35,476 nucleotides of DNA from UQRS01 sp964481575 (GTDB lineage: Bacteria; Bacillota; Clostridia; Oscillospirales; Acutalibacteraceae), in assembly GCA_964481575.1 (NCBI GenBank), contig CAYZTR010000023.1, positions 1 to 35,476 on the forward strand, read 5' to 3'. The translations under genes and the position numbers were made by a program. The notes beneath the pieces are model-generated. The model was given only the letters and a program-made list of their open reading frames with translations. It ran no database searches and was not told the DNA's origin. Of this stretch, positions 15,693 through 24,473 are shown piece by piece; the first letter of the stretch is position 1; each line of letters begins with the position of its first letter.

Positions 15693-17573
15693 ATGAAACG
15701 AATGAATTCTTTACTTGCGCTTCTACTGGCGGTTCTCCTGCTCCTGGCGGCTTTCCCTGTGGCGGTGTCTGCCCAGGAGAGCCCGGCCTTTTTGGGGGCG
15801 CCGTCGGATCTGGTGGTACTGCCGGGGGGCAGTCTTACCGTACCTTTGTATTTGTATGAGGCGGATGCTGTTGCAGATTTGGGTGACGGAACCATCGCCG
15901 GCCTCCAGGGGAAGCTGATATTTGATCCTTCGCTGGTGACTTTGGAGCGGGTGGAGGCCATCCCGGAAACCAATTTTGCTTCCTGGACGGTGGAGTATAA
16001 TAGCAGCAATGGCGTTTTTCTTTTGCATAGCAGCGGTTTGGCTGATCAGGCCAAGGTTCCTGCTCAGGGAGATATCCCGTTTGCACAGGCGGTTTTGCGG
16101 TTTTCCGACAGTCTTACAGCCGGGCAATCGGTGGAAATCGCCATGCAGCTGACGGATCTTTGCGATGAAACCGGCAAACAGCTGGCTGCCAATGCCACCG
16201 GCGGCAGTTTTCGGGTGACCGTTCCTTCTGTGACCCTGACGCCGGATACCGTCGTATTGGATCAGTATGATACAGCGGTGCTGGCAGTTGAGACGATTCC
16301 GGCAAGCGGGGTGGTGTCCTGGTCCAGCAGCAATGAAGAGGTGGCTACGGTTTCTAACGGCAAGGTGACGGCTGTGGCGCCCGGAAGTGCGGTGATTACC
16401 GCTTCCATGACCTTGTCTGGCGTTCTCTGTTCCGCCAGCTGCCAGGTTACGGTGCAGGCGCCTGTCTTGGCGGGGATCCACCTGGCAGGGTATTATCAGA
16501 CCACCTACTTTATTGGAGATCCGCTGAATACCGATGGCCTGCAGGTCTACGCCGATTATACCAGTGGGGCAAGCCATTTGGTAACGGAGGGATATACGGT
16601 ATCTGGCTTCCGTTCCGATGCGGTTGGAAGCTATTCTCTTTTTGTAAATTATCAGACCGTTTCCGCAATGTACGATATCTTGGTGCAAACGCCGTCTGTT
16701 GCCCTTCCGGCGTCCATGACGCTCTATCAAGGAGCGCCCCGTCCGCTGCCCCAGGTTACGACTCCGGCAGGTCTGGAGGTAACCTATACGTCGGATGACC
16801 CGCAGGTGTTTACGGTGGATGGAACCACCATTTTGGCGCAGGCCCCCGGTACGGCAAAGCTGACGGCGGTGCTTCGGTATCGGGAGCAGGAATTTGAGAC
16901 CGTGTGTCTTGTAACGGTTCCGGATGTGACGGTGACGGAGGTTCAGCTGATTTCCCAGCCGGATCCCCAGCAGACGTACTATGTTGGTACCGATTTGTCC
17001 TGGGAGGATATTGTGTTGCAGGCAACCTTTTCCGATGGTTCTACGCAAACGGTGCAGGAGGGTTTTGATTTAATCTATGAGGCCGACCAAGCTGGGGAGC
17101 AGCAGGTTACTGTAGTTTACGGTGGCGTCGATGTGACCTTCCCCATTGTTTTGCAGCAGCCAACTTTGACTTTGTCTGAGAAAATGGTGGTTTTGCGAAC
17201 AGAGGAGATGACTTCGGTTGCTTTGACGGCTACTTCCGATCCTGAAGATGCGCAGATCTATTGGTTTTCCTCCGATGGGGCGGTGGTTACTGTAGAGGAT
17301 GGCCTTGTGACGGCAGTGGCAGACGGTACGGCAGATATTACCGCTTACATGACAGTTAACGGTCAGGAGTACCGGGCAGTTTGCCGGGTAACGGTTGGTT
17401 CCCTTTTGGGTGATTTGAATCAGGACGGGAAGCTGAGCGTTACCGATGTGGTATTGCTGCGGAAGGCAATTTTGAGCAGCAGTTTTGACCCTGTGGGAGA
17501 TCTGAACGAAGACGGCGTGCTCAGCGTTACCGATGTGGTGCTGCTGCGAAAAGCAATTTTAAATCAGGGATAA
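15693..17573 (+). CDS. Secreted protein with cohesin-like, Ig-like and dockerin domains (adaptor-scaffoldin-like)
   Basis: 626 residues. Signal peptide 1-27 (MKRMNSLLALLLAVLLLLAA, cut near VSA-QE). Residues about 38-175 look like a cohesin: GGSLTVPLYLYEA, LQGKLIFDPSLVTLERV, WTVEYNSSNGVFLLHSSG, AQAVLRFSDSLTAGQSVEI and ATGGSFRV follow the strand order of that domain. Then come Big_2-like (178-255, VSWSSSNEEVATVSNGKVTA), Big_3-like (258-332), Big_2-like (335-410), Big_3-like (412-488) and Big_2-like (490-569) domains. The dockerin is 571-626, two calcium loops (GDLNQDGKLSVTDVV, GDLNEDGVLSVTDVV). A protein with both a cohesin and a dockerin can bridge dockerin enzymes to another cohesin, as adaptor scaffoldins do. 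No sortase or S-layer anchor is seen. The dockerin is certain by eye; the cohesin needs a profile search. CBM- or CHU-type beta-sandwiches are alternatives. Confidence 0.8.
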   Translation: MKRMNSLLALLLAVLLLLAAFPVAVSAQESPAFLGAPSDLVVLPGGSLTVPLYLYEADAVADLGDGTIAGLQGKLIFDPSLVTLERVEAIPETNFASWTVEYNSSNGVFLLHSSGLADQAKVPAQGDIPFAQAVLRFSDSLTAGQSVEIAMQLTDLCDETGKQLAANATGGSFRVTVPSVTLTPDTVVLDQYDTAVLAVETIPASGVVSWSSSNEEVATVSNGKVTAVAPGSAVITASMTLSGVLCSASCQVTVQAPVLAGIHLAGYYQTTYFIGDPLNTDGLQVYADYTSGASHLVTEGYTVSGFRSDAVGSYSLFVNYQTVSAMYDILVQTPSVALPASMTLYQGAPRPLPQVTTPAGLEVTYTSDDPQVFTVDGTTILAQAPGTAKLTAVLRYREQEFETVCLVTVPDVTVTEVQLISQPDPQQTYYVGTDLSWEDIVLQATFSDGSTQTVQEGFDLIYEADQAGEQQVTVVYGGVDVTFPIVLQQPTLTLSEKMVVLRTEEMTSVALTATSDPEDAQIYWFSSDGAVVTVEDGLVTAVADGTADITAYMTVNGQEYRAVCRVTVGSLLGDLNQDGKLSVTDVVLLRKAILSSSFDPVGDLNEDGVLSVTDVVLLRKAILNQG

Positions 17574-17697
17574 GAAATGGGACAATTCACTTCTGAAACG
17601 CTGCCCCGGTGTTCCGGAAAAGTTAAATTTGTTGATCGCAAAATTGTTGGGAGCGTTGTTGGCAGCGCTCCGGAGAAGTAAACAGTATTTGCAAAAT

Positions 17698-17738
17698 AAA
17701 GTGCCCTGTGGGGATCTAAGATCCCTGCAGGGCACTTT
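17698..17738 (+). terminator. Hairpin terminator after the cohesin/dockerin gene
   Basis: Arms AAAGTGCCCTG and CAGGGCACTTT are perfect; the inner GGGATC/GATCCC extends the stem with two mismatches. It lies 125 bp after the stop codon. Confidence 0.75.
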
Positions 17739-17783
17739 GCATCAGGGAAACCGCCTATCCCCAGCCGGTGGTTCCCGATACAA

Positions 17784-17811
17784 TAAAAGAGCTCCCCGGC
17801 CGGGGAGCTCT
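17784..17811 (-). terminator. Terminator of the lacI-type gene
   Basis: A perfect 24-bp palindrome of two AGAGCTCCCCGG half-sites (17788-17811) is followed on the minus strand by TTTTATTG. Confidence 0.8.
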
Positions 17812-17914
17812 AAAAGCAACTAGGAGACAGCGGAAATGTACCAAGCAGACACCCCGCAGATGCTCTGCGCAGAATGCAGGGACAGGCGGTGATGCTGGAT
17901 CAGATGAGTTTGGA

Positions 17915-18889
17915 TCAGACGGATTTTCTGTGATGAATGGTGCAGGGAATGGTGACATTTTTTACTGGCTTTCCGGCAATGGCATCCAGGACGATTTCCA
18001 CCGTTTTCCTTGCAATTTGTTCCACATCCTGGGTGACGCTGGTCAGTGGCACTGCGGCGGTGTGGGACAGAATGTTGTTATCAAAGCCGGTGACGGCGAT
18101 CTGCCTGGGAATATCAATGCCGGCGGTTTGCAGGGCGTTGATTACCCCAACGGCTACGGTATCATCCACGCAGACAATGGCGTCGAACCGATTGCAGTAT
18201 TCCAGAATCTCTCCGGTGACCTCTCGGGCCGAGTTGTAGCTGAGACGGTCCAGTCGGAAAATTTTGGTTTTGCTGTTTTTGGCGGCTTCCAGGAAACCGG
18301 CCTCCCGCAGGTCCAGGGTGTGAACGCCTACCTGACCGGTGATAAAGGCCAGACTGCGATGCCCTTTATCTACCAGCAGTTTGGTAATGTCATACATACC
18401 TTGCTTCAGATCACACATGACGGTGGGATGCTCCGAATCCAGATATTGCCCGGTAGTATAAACCAGGGGCACCTGGATTTCTTCAATATAATTGGTGCCG
18501 AAATTCGGCACATTCACCGGTGCAAGCATAATTCCCTCTACCTGGTTGATCCGCATTTCATCCAGGATTTTCCGCTCCATTTTCGGGGAATTGTCCGAAG
18601 TGGCGATCTGAAGGCCATATCCGGCTTCCCGAACAAAGGCGTTGATATAATCCACCAGGTATGCATAATATACGTTGCGAATGGTGGGAACCACCAATCC
18701 CAGCATGCCGCTTTTCTGCAGCACCAGCTTCCGTGCATAGGGATTGGGAACGTAGCCCATTTCCTTGGCCAGTTGCTGTACCCGTTCTTTGGTGCTGTCC
18801 TTTACCAGATCGCTTCCGTTGAGTGCCAGAGAAACAGTAGCGGTGGAAACGCCGGCCTTTGCCGCAATATCTTTGATACTAACCTTCAT
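17915..18889 (-). CDS. LacI-family transcriptional regulator
   Basis: 324 residues, full length. N-terminal helix-turn-helix: SIKDIAAKAGVSTATVSLAL, then the hinge GYVPNPYARKLV. The rest is a periplasmic-binding-protein-like sugar sensor: LGLVVPTIRNVYYAYLVDYI, DEMRINQVEGIMLAPV, FDAIVCVDDTVAVGVINAL and IAVTGFDNN. GGAG precedes ATG 18889 by 8 nt. It is divergent from the GH78 rhamnosidase gene, and a CG-centred near-palindrome typical of LacI-family operators lies just downstream of that gene's promoter. So it most likely represses the rhamnosidase until a sugar (perhaps rhamnose or a rhamnoside) binds. The ligand is inference. Confidence 0.93.
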   Translation of the reverse strand: MKVSIKDIAAKAGVSTATVSLALNGSDLVKDSTKERVQQLAKEMGYVPNPYARKLVLQKSGMLGLVVPTIRNVYYAYLVDYINAFVREAGYGLQIATSDNSPKMERKILDEMRINQVEGIMLAPVNVPNFGTNYIEEIQVPLVYTTGQYLDSEHPTVMCDLKQGMYDITKLLVDKGHRSLAFITGQVGVHTLDLREAGFLEAAKNSKTKIFRLDRLSYNSAREVTGEILEYCNRFDAIVCVDDTVAVGVINALQTAGIDIPRQIAVTGFDNNILSHTAAVPLTSVTQDVEQIARKTVEIVLDAIAGKPVKNVTIPCTIHHRKSV

Positions 18890-18945
18890 ATTTAAGACTC
18901 CTTTTTTCTCACCGTTAAAATAGTTTAATATTTCAATATACTTTT

Positions 18946-18974
18946 ATATTAATCATTTTAAATCGGAAAGTCAA
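18946..18974 (-). promoter_or_regulatory. Promoter of the lacI-type gene
   Basis: TTGACT (18969-18974) and TAATAT (18946-18951) on the minus strand are 17 bp apart, 57 bp upstream of the ATG. Downstream of it, TTAAACTATTTTAA (18918-18931 region, minus) is a near-palindrome that could be an autoregulatory site. Confidence 0.7.
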
Positions 18975-19027
18975 GGGAAATTCTAAAAAATTTACCTATT
19001 TTTACCATTGGAAATCCAAAAATACAC

Positions 19028-19056
19028 TTGACAGAAGATGAAAAATCAGGTACAAT
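19028..19056 (+). promoter_or_regulatory. Promoter of the GH78 rhamnosidase gene
   Basis: Consensus TTGACA (19028-19033) and TACAAT (19051-19056) are 17 bp apart; transcription would start near 19063. Confidence 0.85.
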
Positions 19057-19068
19057 AGAATAACGAAA

Positions 19069-19082
19069 TTAGAACGTTTTAA
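19069..19082. promoter_or_regulatory. Candidate LacI-family operator
   Basis: TTAGAACGTTTTAA is a 14-bp palindrome around a central CG with one mismatched base pair position, the form LacI-family proteins bind. It sits about 6 bp after the predicted transcription start, a repressing position, next to a divergent lacI-type gene. Confidence 0.6.
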
Positions 19083-19119
19083 GTACTGTGGACTGTCGAC
19101 GTTCGGAGGAGGAAATTAC

Positions 19120-22100
19120 ATGAAGCGATTCAAACGAATTCTTAGCATTGTGCTGTGCCTTACCCTGGGCCTGTCCTGTGTTGCTGCATTCCCTGTTTCG
19201 GCGGATGAAGCATCCATTACGGATCTGAGGGTCAACAGCTTGGATACCCCCCTGGGTGTGGATGATAATCCGGTGTTTTCCTGGATCATCCGGCAGGAAG
19301 GGATCGGCGGTGCCCAATCGGCCTACCGGATTTTTGTGGCCACCACGGCGGAAAAGGCTGCTGCCGGTACCGGTGACGTCTGGGATTCCGGTAAGGTAGA
19401 GAGCAGTGTCAATTATGACGTTTCCTACGCCGGGCAGGCTTTGACCTCCAAAACCGATTATTTCTGGGCGGTTCAGGTCTGGGATCAGAACGGTAAGTCT
19501 CTGGGAATTAGTGAGGCTGCCAAGTTCCACACCGGCTATTTGGACGACAGCCAGTGGACCGACATTGCCGATTGGATTGGTTTCCCCCAGAAGGACCTGG
19601 CAGGGGATCTGAACGGCGCCAACTGGATTTGGGATGGCGGTAAGACCACCACCGCTGCCGACGGCGGCTATGCGGCCGGCACGCAGTATTTCCGTAAGAC
19701 CCTGTCCCTGGATCCTTCTCAAATCGCTTCGGTTCTCATCAGCTTTACTGCGGATGATATTTCTGCTTTGTATGTAAACGGCACCCTGTTGGGGGAGACA
19801 GCCGCCTGGGGTACCGGTGGCGTTGTGGATGCCACCTCTGCGCTTCGCAGCGGCAATAATGTCATTGCCATGTCCGGCACCAATACCACCAACGGCTATG
19901 CCGGTGTCATTGCAAAAATTGTCATCACCAATACTGACGGCAGCACCACCAATGTGGTTACCGACCGGACCTGGAAGGTCAGCCGGACCGAGGTTTCCGG
20001 CTGGACTGCCGTAGAGTTTGACGATTCTTCCTGGGCAACCCCCGGCCAGTTGGTCGCTTTCGGTTCCTCCCCCTGGGGCACCGGTGTCAGCCTGACCGAC
20101 CCCAATGCCACCTCCCGTTCGGCGGTAAATCTGCGGCAGGAATTTCAGGTCAGCAAGCAGGTGTCTCAGGCCTATGCCTACATCTGCGGACTGGGCTTCT
20201 TTACCCTGACGGTGAACGGCCAGGAGGTGACCGATTCGGTGATGAATCCGGCCACTACCCAGTATGACCAGACTTCCTTGTACTGCGTCTATGACGTAAC
20301 CGACCAGGTGCTGACTGGCGATAACGCCGTAGGCGTGGAGTTGGGCAACTCTTTCTATAACGAGATTGCTGGTGTTTGGGCCTGGCCCAGTGCCTCCTGG
20401 CGAGACAATCCCAAGCTCCTGTTCAACCTGGATGTGACTTATACGGATGGTACCACCGAAACAGTTTGCGTATCCGATACCACCTGGAAGGTGACTCGGG
20501 ACGGGCCTATTACTAATAACGATCTGTATTACGGCGACTGTTACGATGCCCGCAAGGCATTGGTGGACGCCAATGGGGTTTCTTTTGACCAGGCTGGGTA
20601 TGATGATGCTGCCTGGAAGGATGCGTTTGAAATGCAGGCCCCCACGGATACTAAGAATAACGAATTGGCCGATCTGCGGTGGCAGGCAGAGGAACCCTGC
20701 ACCCGGGTGGCTGTCTACAAGCCGGAATCCATTACCTGGTTGGATGAGGATTCTTTGGTGATCCATGTGCCTGAAATGGTGACCGGTTGGGCCAAACTGA
20801 TGGGCATTTCGGAAGTCGAAGGGCAGAATATTACCATCACCTATGCTGAACAGTTAAAAGAGGACGGTTCCGTGTCCCGCTGGGGCGGCGGCTCACTGGG
20901 GGATAATCCCGGTTGGAACCACTGGTGGCCAGATGCCAATATTCAGCAGGATCATTATATTTCTGCCGGCGTGGAAAATGAATCCTACGAGCCCCGGTAT
21001 AGCTACAAGGGTTTCGAGTATATTCAGATTGACGGCTGGACCGGTGCGTTCACTGCTGACAACATTGAAATTTACCGGATTCGGAACGGTATGACTGAAA
21101 TCGGTTCTTTTGATTCCTCCAATACCCTGCTCAATGCGATCTACCGGATGCAGGCGGTTTCCATTGAGAACAATGTGCAGATGAAGCCCACGGACTGCCC
21201 CATGATTGAGAAAAACGGCTGGTTGGGCGATGCCAATGTATCTGTGAATTCTATGATGTATGGCTATGATATGACCAATGTCATGGAGAATTTCATCAAC
21301 ATCATGGCTGACACCCAGGATTATTTTGGCAACGTGGTGGACTTGGTGCCCAATGCCGGCACCTTTACCGGTAATAACCCCACCTGGAATACCATTTTCC
21401 TGTTTGGTGTAACCAATATGTGCCAATATTACGGCAACTATTCTTATGCTGCCGAAATGTATGAGGATCTCCGCACCTTCGCTATGCAGGATGTTGCAGT
21501 TCTCAAGAGTAACGGTTGGCTGTGGAGCGGCGGCTCTTATGGCGACTGGTGTTCTCCTGTCAGCACGCCCGGCAACGGCGAGGTTGGTTTCAGTGAGGGT
21601 CCTTCGGAAGGCACCAAAATCACCGACAATGGAATGCTCTATGGCGCTCTGACGGCGCTGGCCCAGGTGACCAAGACTCTGCGTGAGCAGGCCCAGGCTG
21701 CCGGGGATACCGATTTGGTGGCTCAGTATGACGCGGATATTGCGGTGTATGAGGAAACCGCCGCCAATTTGTTGACTGCTTTCAATAACCGGTTCTATAA
21801 GACTGACAGCCAGGGCAACGGCTATTATGAGACAGGTGACTGGGGCCAGGTCGGAAGCCGTACAACTTACCGGCAGACTTCCAATGTATTGCCTTTGGCC
21901 ATGGGTATGGTACCGGAGGATAAAGTGGAGGGTGTCGTCAAGAACCTGGTAAATGATATTATCAGCAAGGATTACCATTTGGATACCGGTGTGGTAGGTA
22001 CTAAGGTGTTGCTGCCGGTGCTTTGCCAATACGGTTATGAGGACATTGCCTTCCGGATTATGACGCAGACCACCTATCCCTCTTACGGTTACTGGCTGTC

Positions 22101-23433
22101 TCTGGGCGCTACCTCCACCTGGGAAATGTGGGAATCTACCTCCCGGAGCCGCGGCCACTATATGTTTGCTTCCACCCTGGAGTGGTATTATTCCGGTCTG
22201 GCCGGTATTGCCGATATTACTAACGGCTATGAAACCTTTACCATCGCCCCTGTCTTCACCGGTAACCTGAACTATGTAAATGCTTCTGTGGATACCGTGC
22301 GCGGAACTGTAACCGCTAACTGGGCACTGCAGGATAACGGTACGGTGGAAATGGAAGTGGTAATTCCTTACGGTTCCACTGCAACGGTGGTGACTCCCAC
22401 GGCCGGTGCGGCCCGGAATGTGAAGGTCAACGGCGTTACCCTGAATAAGAATCCGGAGGGTGTGCTCAGCTACGCCGCCGGTGAAGAGGATAAGATAACC
22501 CTGGTACTGACTTCCGGTACCTATATCATCGCTTGTCCTATGGATACTGTGTCGCTGTATAAGCAGTCCCTGAATGATGCCATTACCGCGGCTGCTGCGC
22601 TGGATATTTCCATTTATCCCGAAGCCAAGCAGGAGGCCTTTACCGCCGCTTTGGAACAGGCCAGAAACCTTTATTATGGTTCTGAAATTGGCAAGATCCA
22701 GAAGAATTACAATGATGCAGAACTGGCTCTGGAGGAGGCGTTGGCTTCCATGCAGGGCAGCCAGGCTCGGCAGGATTTGTTTGCTGCCATCGCTGCAGAC
22801 GGTGCGGAAGACATTCGTAATGCTACCGCCACTGCCGCAGCCAGCTACCAGTCGGCTGTTCTGACGGCAACCAAGTTGGCCAACGATGATTCTGTACAGG
22901 ATGATGCTTTGCGTCAGGCCAACCAGAATCTCCAGACAGCCAAGGCACAGCTGGCCTCCGAGGACAACAGTAAGCCGGTCGGGTTGCTGTATGTGGGGCT
23001 GTCGGAAGGCACCTTGAATCCTGTCTTCAGCTACTTTACCGATGCCTATACTGTGTCGGTGGGTAAGGAGGTAGATTCTTTGATCCTAACCCCTTATGCC
23101 ACCGCTAATACCGAGATTACAGTGAATGGCGCTGTAGTTGCCGACGGTACGGATTCCGATGCCATTCCTTTGGCCAAGGGAGAGAATACAATCACCTTGA
23201 CTGCCGGGGGCATTGCCGCTACCATTGTGGTGACCCGGGAAGAGGATCCCTTCCTGCCGGGCGATTTGAGCGGTGACGGTGTCCTGTCGGTCACCGATGT
23301 GGTACTGCTGCGAAAGGCCATTTTGGCAGGTACAGCTGCGGCTGATTTGCCTGCCGGCGATTTGAACACTGACGGCGCCCTGTCGGTTACCGACGTGGTG
23401 CTGTTGCGGAAGGCGATTCTGGCCAAGGGCTAA
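19120..23433 (+). CDS. Secreted GH78 alpha-L-rhamnosidase with FIVAR, cadherin-like and dockerin modules
   Basis: 1437 residues, well above the roughly 900-1000 of plain GH78 enzymes. Signal peptide 1-28 (ends FPVSADE). The N-terminal part is Ig-like (ITDLRVNSLDTPLGVDDNP), followed by jelly-roll domains (about 155-500) and the alpha/alpha-barrel. Candidate catalytic and subsite acids are D692, E697 and D704 in TDCPMIEKNGWLGDA, with the same 5- and 12-residue spacing as D567, E572 and D579 of Bacillus RhaB. E1002 in GATSTWEMWES matches the second catalytic Glu. After the C-terminal beta-domain come helical FIVAR-like repeats (about 1150-1285), a cadherin-like beta-sandwich (about 1287-1375) and a two-repeat dockerin (1385-1437). 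It removes terminal alpha-L-rhamnose from pectic polymers or plant glycosides outside the cell. GGAGGAGG precedes ATG 19120. Controlled by the divergent LacI-type gene. Confidence 0.93.
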   Translation: MKRFKRILSIVLCLTLGLSCVAAFPVSADEASITDLRVNSLDTPLGVDDNPVFSWIIRQEGIGGAQSAYRIFVATTAEKAAAGTGDVWDSGKVESSVNYDVSYAGQALTSKTDYFWAVQVWDQNGKSLGISEAAKFHTGYLDDSQWTDIADWIGFPQKDLAGDLNGANWIWDGGKTTTAADGGYAAGTQYFRKTLSLDPSQIASVLISFTADDISALYVNGTLLGETAAWGTGGVVDATSALRSGNNVIAMSGTNTTNGYAGVIAKIVITNTDGSTTNVVTDRTWKVSRTEVSGWTAVEFDDSSWATPGQLVAFGSSPWGTGVSLTDPNATSRSAVNLRQEFQVSKQVSQAYAYICGLGFFTLTVNGQEVTDSVMNPATTQYDQTSLYCVYDVTDQVLTGDNAVGVELGNSFYNEIAGVWAWPSASWRDNPKLLFNLDVTYTDGTTETVCVSDTTWKVTRDGPITNNDLYYGDCYDARKALVDANGVSFDQAGYDDAAWKDAFEMQAPTDTKNNELADLRWQAEEPCTRVAVYKPESITWLDEDSLVIHVPEMVTGWAKLMGISEVEGQNITITYAEQLKEDGSVSRWGGGSLGDNPGWNHWWPDANIQQDHYISAGVENESYEPRYSYKGFEYIQIDGWTGAFTADNIEIYRIRNGMTEIGSFDSSNTLLNAIYRMQAVSIENNVQMKPTDCPMIEKNGWLGDANVSVNSMMYGYDMTNVMENFINIMADTQDYFGNVVDLVPNAGTFTGNNPTWNTIFLFGVTNMCQYYGNYSYAAEMYEDLRTFAMQDVAVLKSNGWLWSGGSYGDWCSPVSTPGNGEVGFSEGPSEGTKITDNGMLYGALTALAQVTKTLREQAQAAGDTDLVAQYDADIAVYEETAANLLTAFNNRFYKTDSQGNGYYETGDWGQVGSRTTYRQTSNVLPLAMGMVPEDKVEGVVKNLVNDIISKDYHLDTGVVGTKVLLPVLCQYGYEDIAFRIMTQTTYPSYGYWLSLGATSTWEMWESTSRSRGHYMFASTLEWYYSGLAGIADITNGYETFTIAPVFTGNLNYVNASVDTVRGTVTANWALQDNGTVEMEVVIPYGSTATVVTPTAGAARNVKVNGVTLNKNPEGVLSYAAGEEDKITLVLTSGTYIIACPMDTVSLYKQSLNDAITAAAALDISIYPEAKQEAFTAALEQARNLYYGSEIGKIQKNYNDAELALEEALASMQGSQARQDLFAAIAADGAEDIRNATATAAASYQSAVLTATKLANDDSVQDDALRQANQNLQTAKAQLASEDNSKPVGLLYVGLSEGTLNPVFSYFTDAYTVSVGKEVDSLILTPYATANTEITVNGAVVADGTDSDAIPLAKGENTITLTAGGIAATIVVTREEDPFLPGDLSGDGVLSVTDVVLLRKAILAGTAAADLPAGDLNTDGALSVTDVVLLRKAILAKG

Positions 23434-23447
23434 ATCCTTCTAAATCC

Positions 23448-23498
23448 AAAAAGCTGCTACAGTTTTCGTGCACAACGAAGCTGTAGCAGCTTTTTTTG
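23448..23498 (+). terminator. Terminator of the GH78 gene
   Basis: Perfect 15-bp arms (AAAAAGCTGCTACAG and its complement) with an inner TTCGT/AACGAA pairing, followed by a T-run, 15 bp after the stop codon. Confidence 0.92.
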
Positions 23499-23592
23499 TC
23501 AAGATATTACCGGCTTTGCTGAAGAATCGGTGTTGGGGTAATTGAACCCCCGGCGTTTTTTGAATCGGTTGGAACGGGCGGATCCCTTGGGT

Positions 23593-24365
23593 TTACTTGG
23601 TATAGGTGAAGATTTCCGGGCAGTCCAGATATTTGGTTTCCAGTTCCGGGAAGTGTTGATGGATCTGTTTCTCCACATACCGCATGCCGGCCTTTTCCGA
23701 CTGAATGTGCCCCAGTACCAGCAGAGCCTTGGAATGCCCCAGCTCCACGGCGTCCCGAATGTATTCGCAGGCTTGCCACTCGCTGCGCTCGCCGGAGATA
23801 AACAGCTCCGCATCCGTGTGCTTCATAATATCAATCATTCCCCATGCACCGACGCAGAAGGCAATTCGCTGCATGGGTTGGTCGGTCACCCCTACCATGC
23901 GGACATAGGTGATTTCCAGCTTTTCTACTATTTCCATGGCCAGTTCCCTGGCAGTGCGGGGCTGCCTTGGGGTCAGAGAAAACTGACCGTCAAAGGCTTC
24001 CTTTTCCCAGCCCAGCTGCTCCAATTCTCCCATGGTGATGGCGTCGGGCCGGGTGGCATGGGCATGGTCATGGTACCGGTATAGGGTCATGCCGGTGGAG
24101 GCAATCAGTGCTTGCTTTTCCTGCCCGATGGTATCATCCTTTGCCAGTATATCCCAGTGGTCATGGTAAGTAGGTTCGTGGGTGATCAGCAGGTCAGCGC
24201 CCCAGGCGTGAGCCTGCCGGATCAGGTTGGGTTTGCTGCGGCGCAGCAAAGGGCCACTTTGTGTACCGGCCTTGCCGGATCCCCTGCCTTGCAGGTATCG
24301 CAGGTGTTGGGCTGTGGTGCTTTAGCCAGAGCCATCAGTTGAGCCATGAGTTCTTGTGCGGTCAT
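23593..24365 (-). pseudogene. NIF3-family dinuclear-metal protein, frameshifted
   Basis: The true start is ATG 24365 with AAGGAG 8 nt upstream. This frame reads MTAQELMAQLMALAKAPQPN, CDTCKAGDP, VHKVALCCAAANP and hits TGA at 24222-24224. The rest of the family sequence continues in another frame, NLIRQAHAWGADLLITHEPT to the stop at 23593. Adding one C to the CCC run at 24229-24231 (minus strand) restores a single frame of about 257 codons. NIF3/DUF34 proteins are hexameric with two metals in the active site; a hydrolase role has been suggested but not settled. Seen: HEPTYHDH, HDHAHA, and GHIQSEKAG near the end. The frame break may be a real mutation or a one-base sequencing error. A TTG at 24249 could start a 218-residue C-terminal piece but has no ribosome site. 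Confidence 0.85.
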
Positions 24366-24410
24366 ATGGGATGCTCCTTTGGAAAGCTTTTTGGATTTGT
24401 TTCAATTATA

Positions 24411-24453
24411 AACGCCCGGCGGGGAGAAAGCAAGCTAATTCCCGCCGGGCGTT
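24411..24453. terminator. Hairpin between the MATE gene and the NIF3-like gene
   Basis: 13-bp arms AACGCCCGGCGGG and CCCGCCGGGCGTT, perfect, with a 17-nt loop, 21 bp after the MATE stop. Only TTTATAATT follows on the minus strand, so termination may be partial. Confidence 0.7.
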
Positions 24454-24473
24454 GTTCTGTTTTGTTATACAGG

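Larger units (their letters stand above)
17574..17914. other. Intergenic region between convergent cohesin/dockerin and lacI genes
   Basis: No gene seen. It holds an inverted repeat GGAGCG/CGCTCC (17650-17671), the plus-strand terminator at 17698-17738, and the minus-strand terminator palindrome at 17788-17811. The 100 bp before the lacI stop show no further structure. Confidence 0.6.

Noticed and set aside
14567..15859. 430-codon plus-strand frame across the pdxK gene
   Set aside because: Shadow of pdxK on the minus strand; it also runs over two promoters and into the next gene.
19069..20766. Long minus-strand open frame (565 codons) opposite the GH78 gene, and another at 20893-22158
   Set aside because: Products are Gly/Ile/His-rich without domains or ribosome sites; they are shadows of the well-supported plus-strand enzyme.
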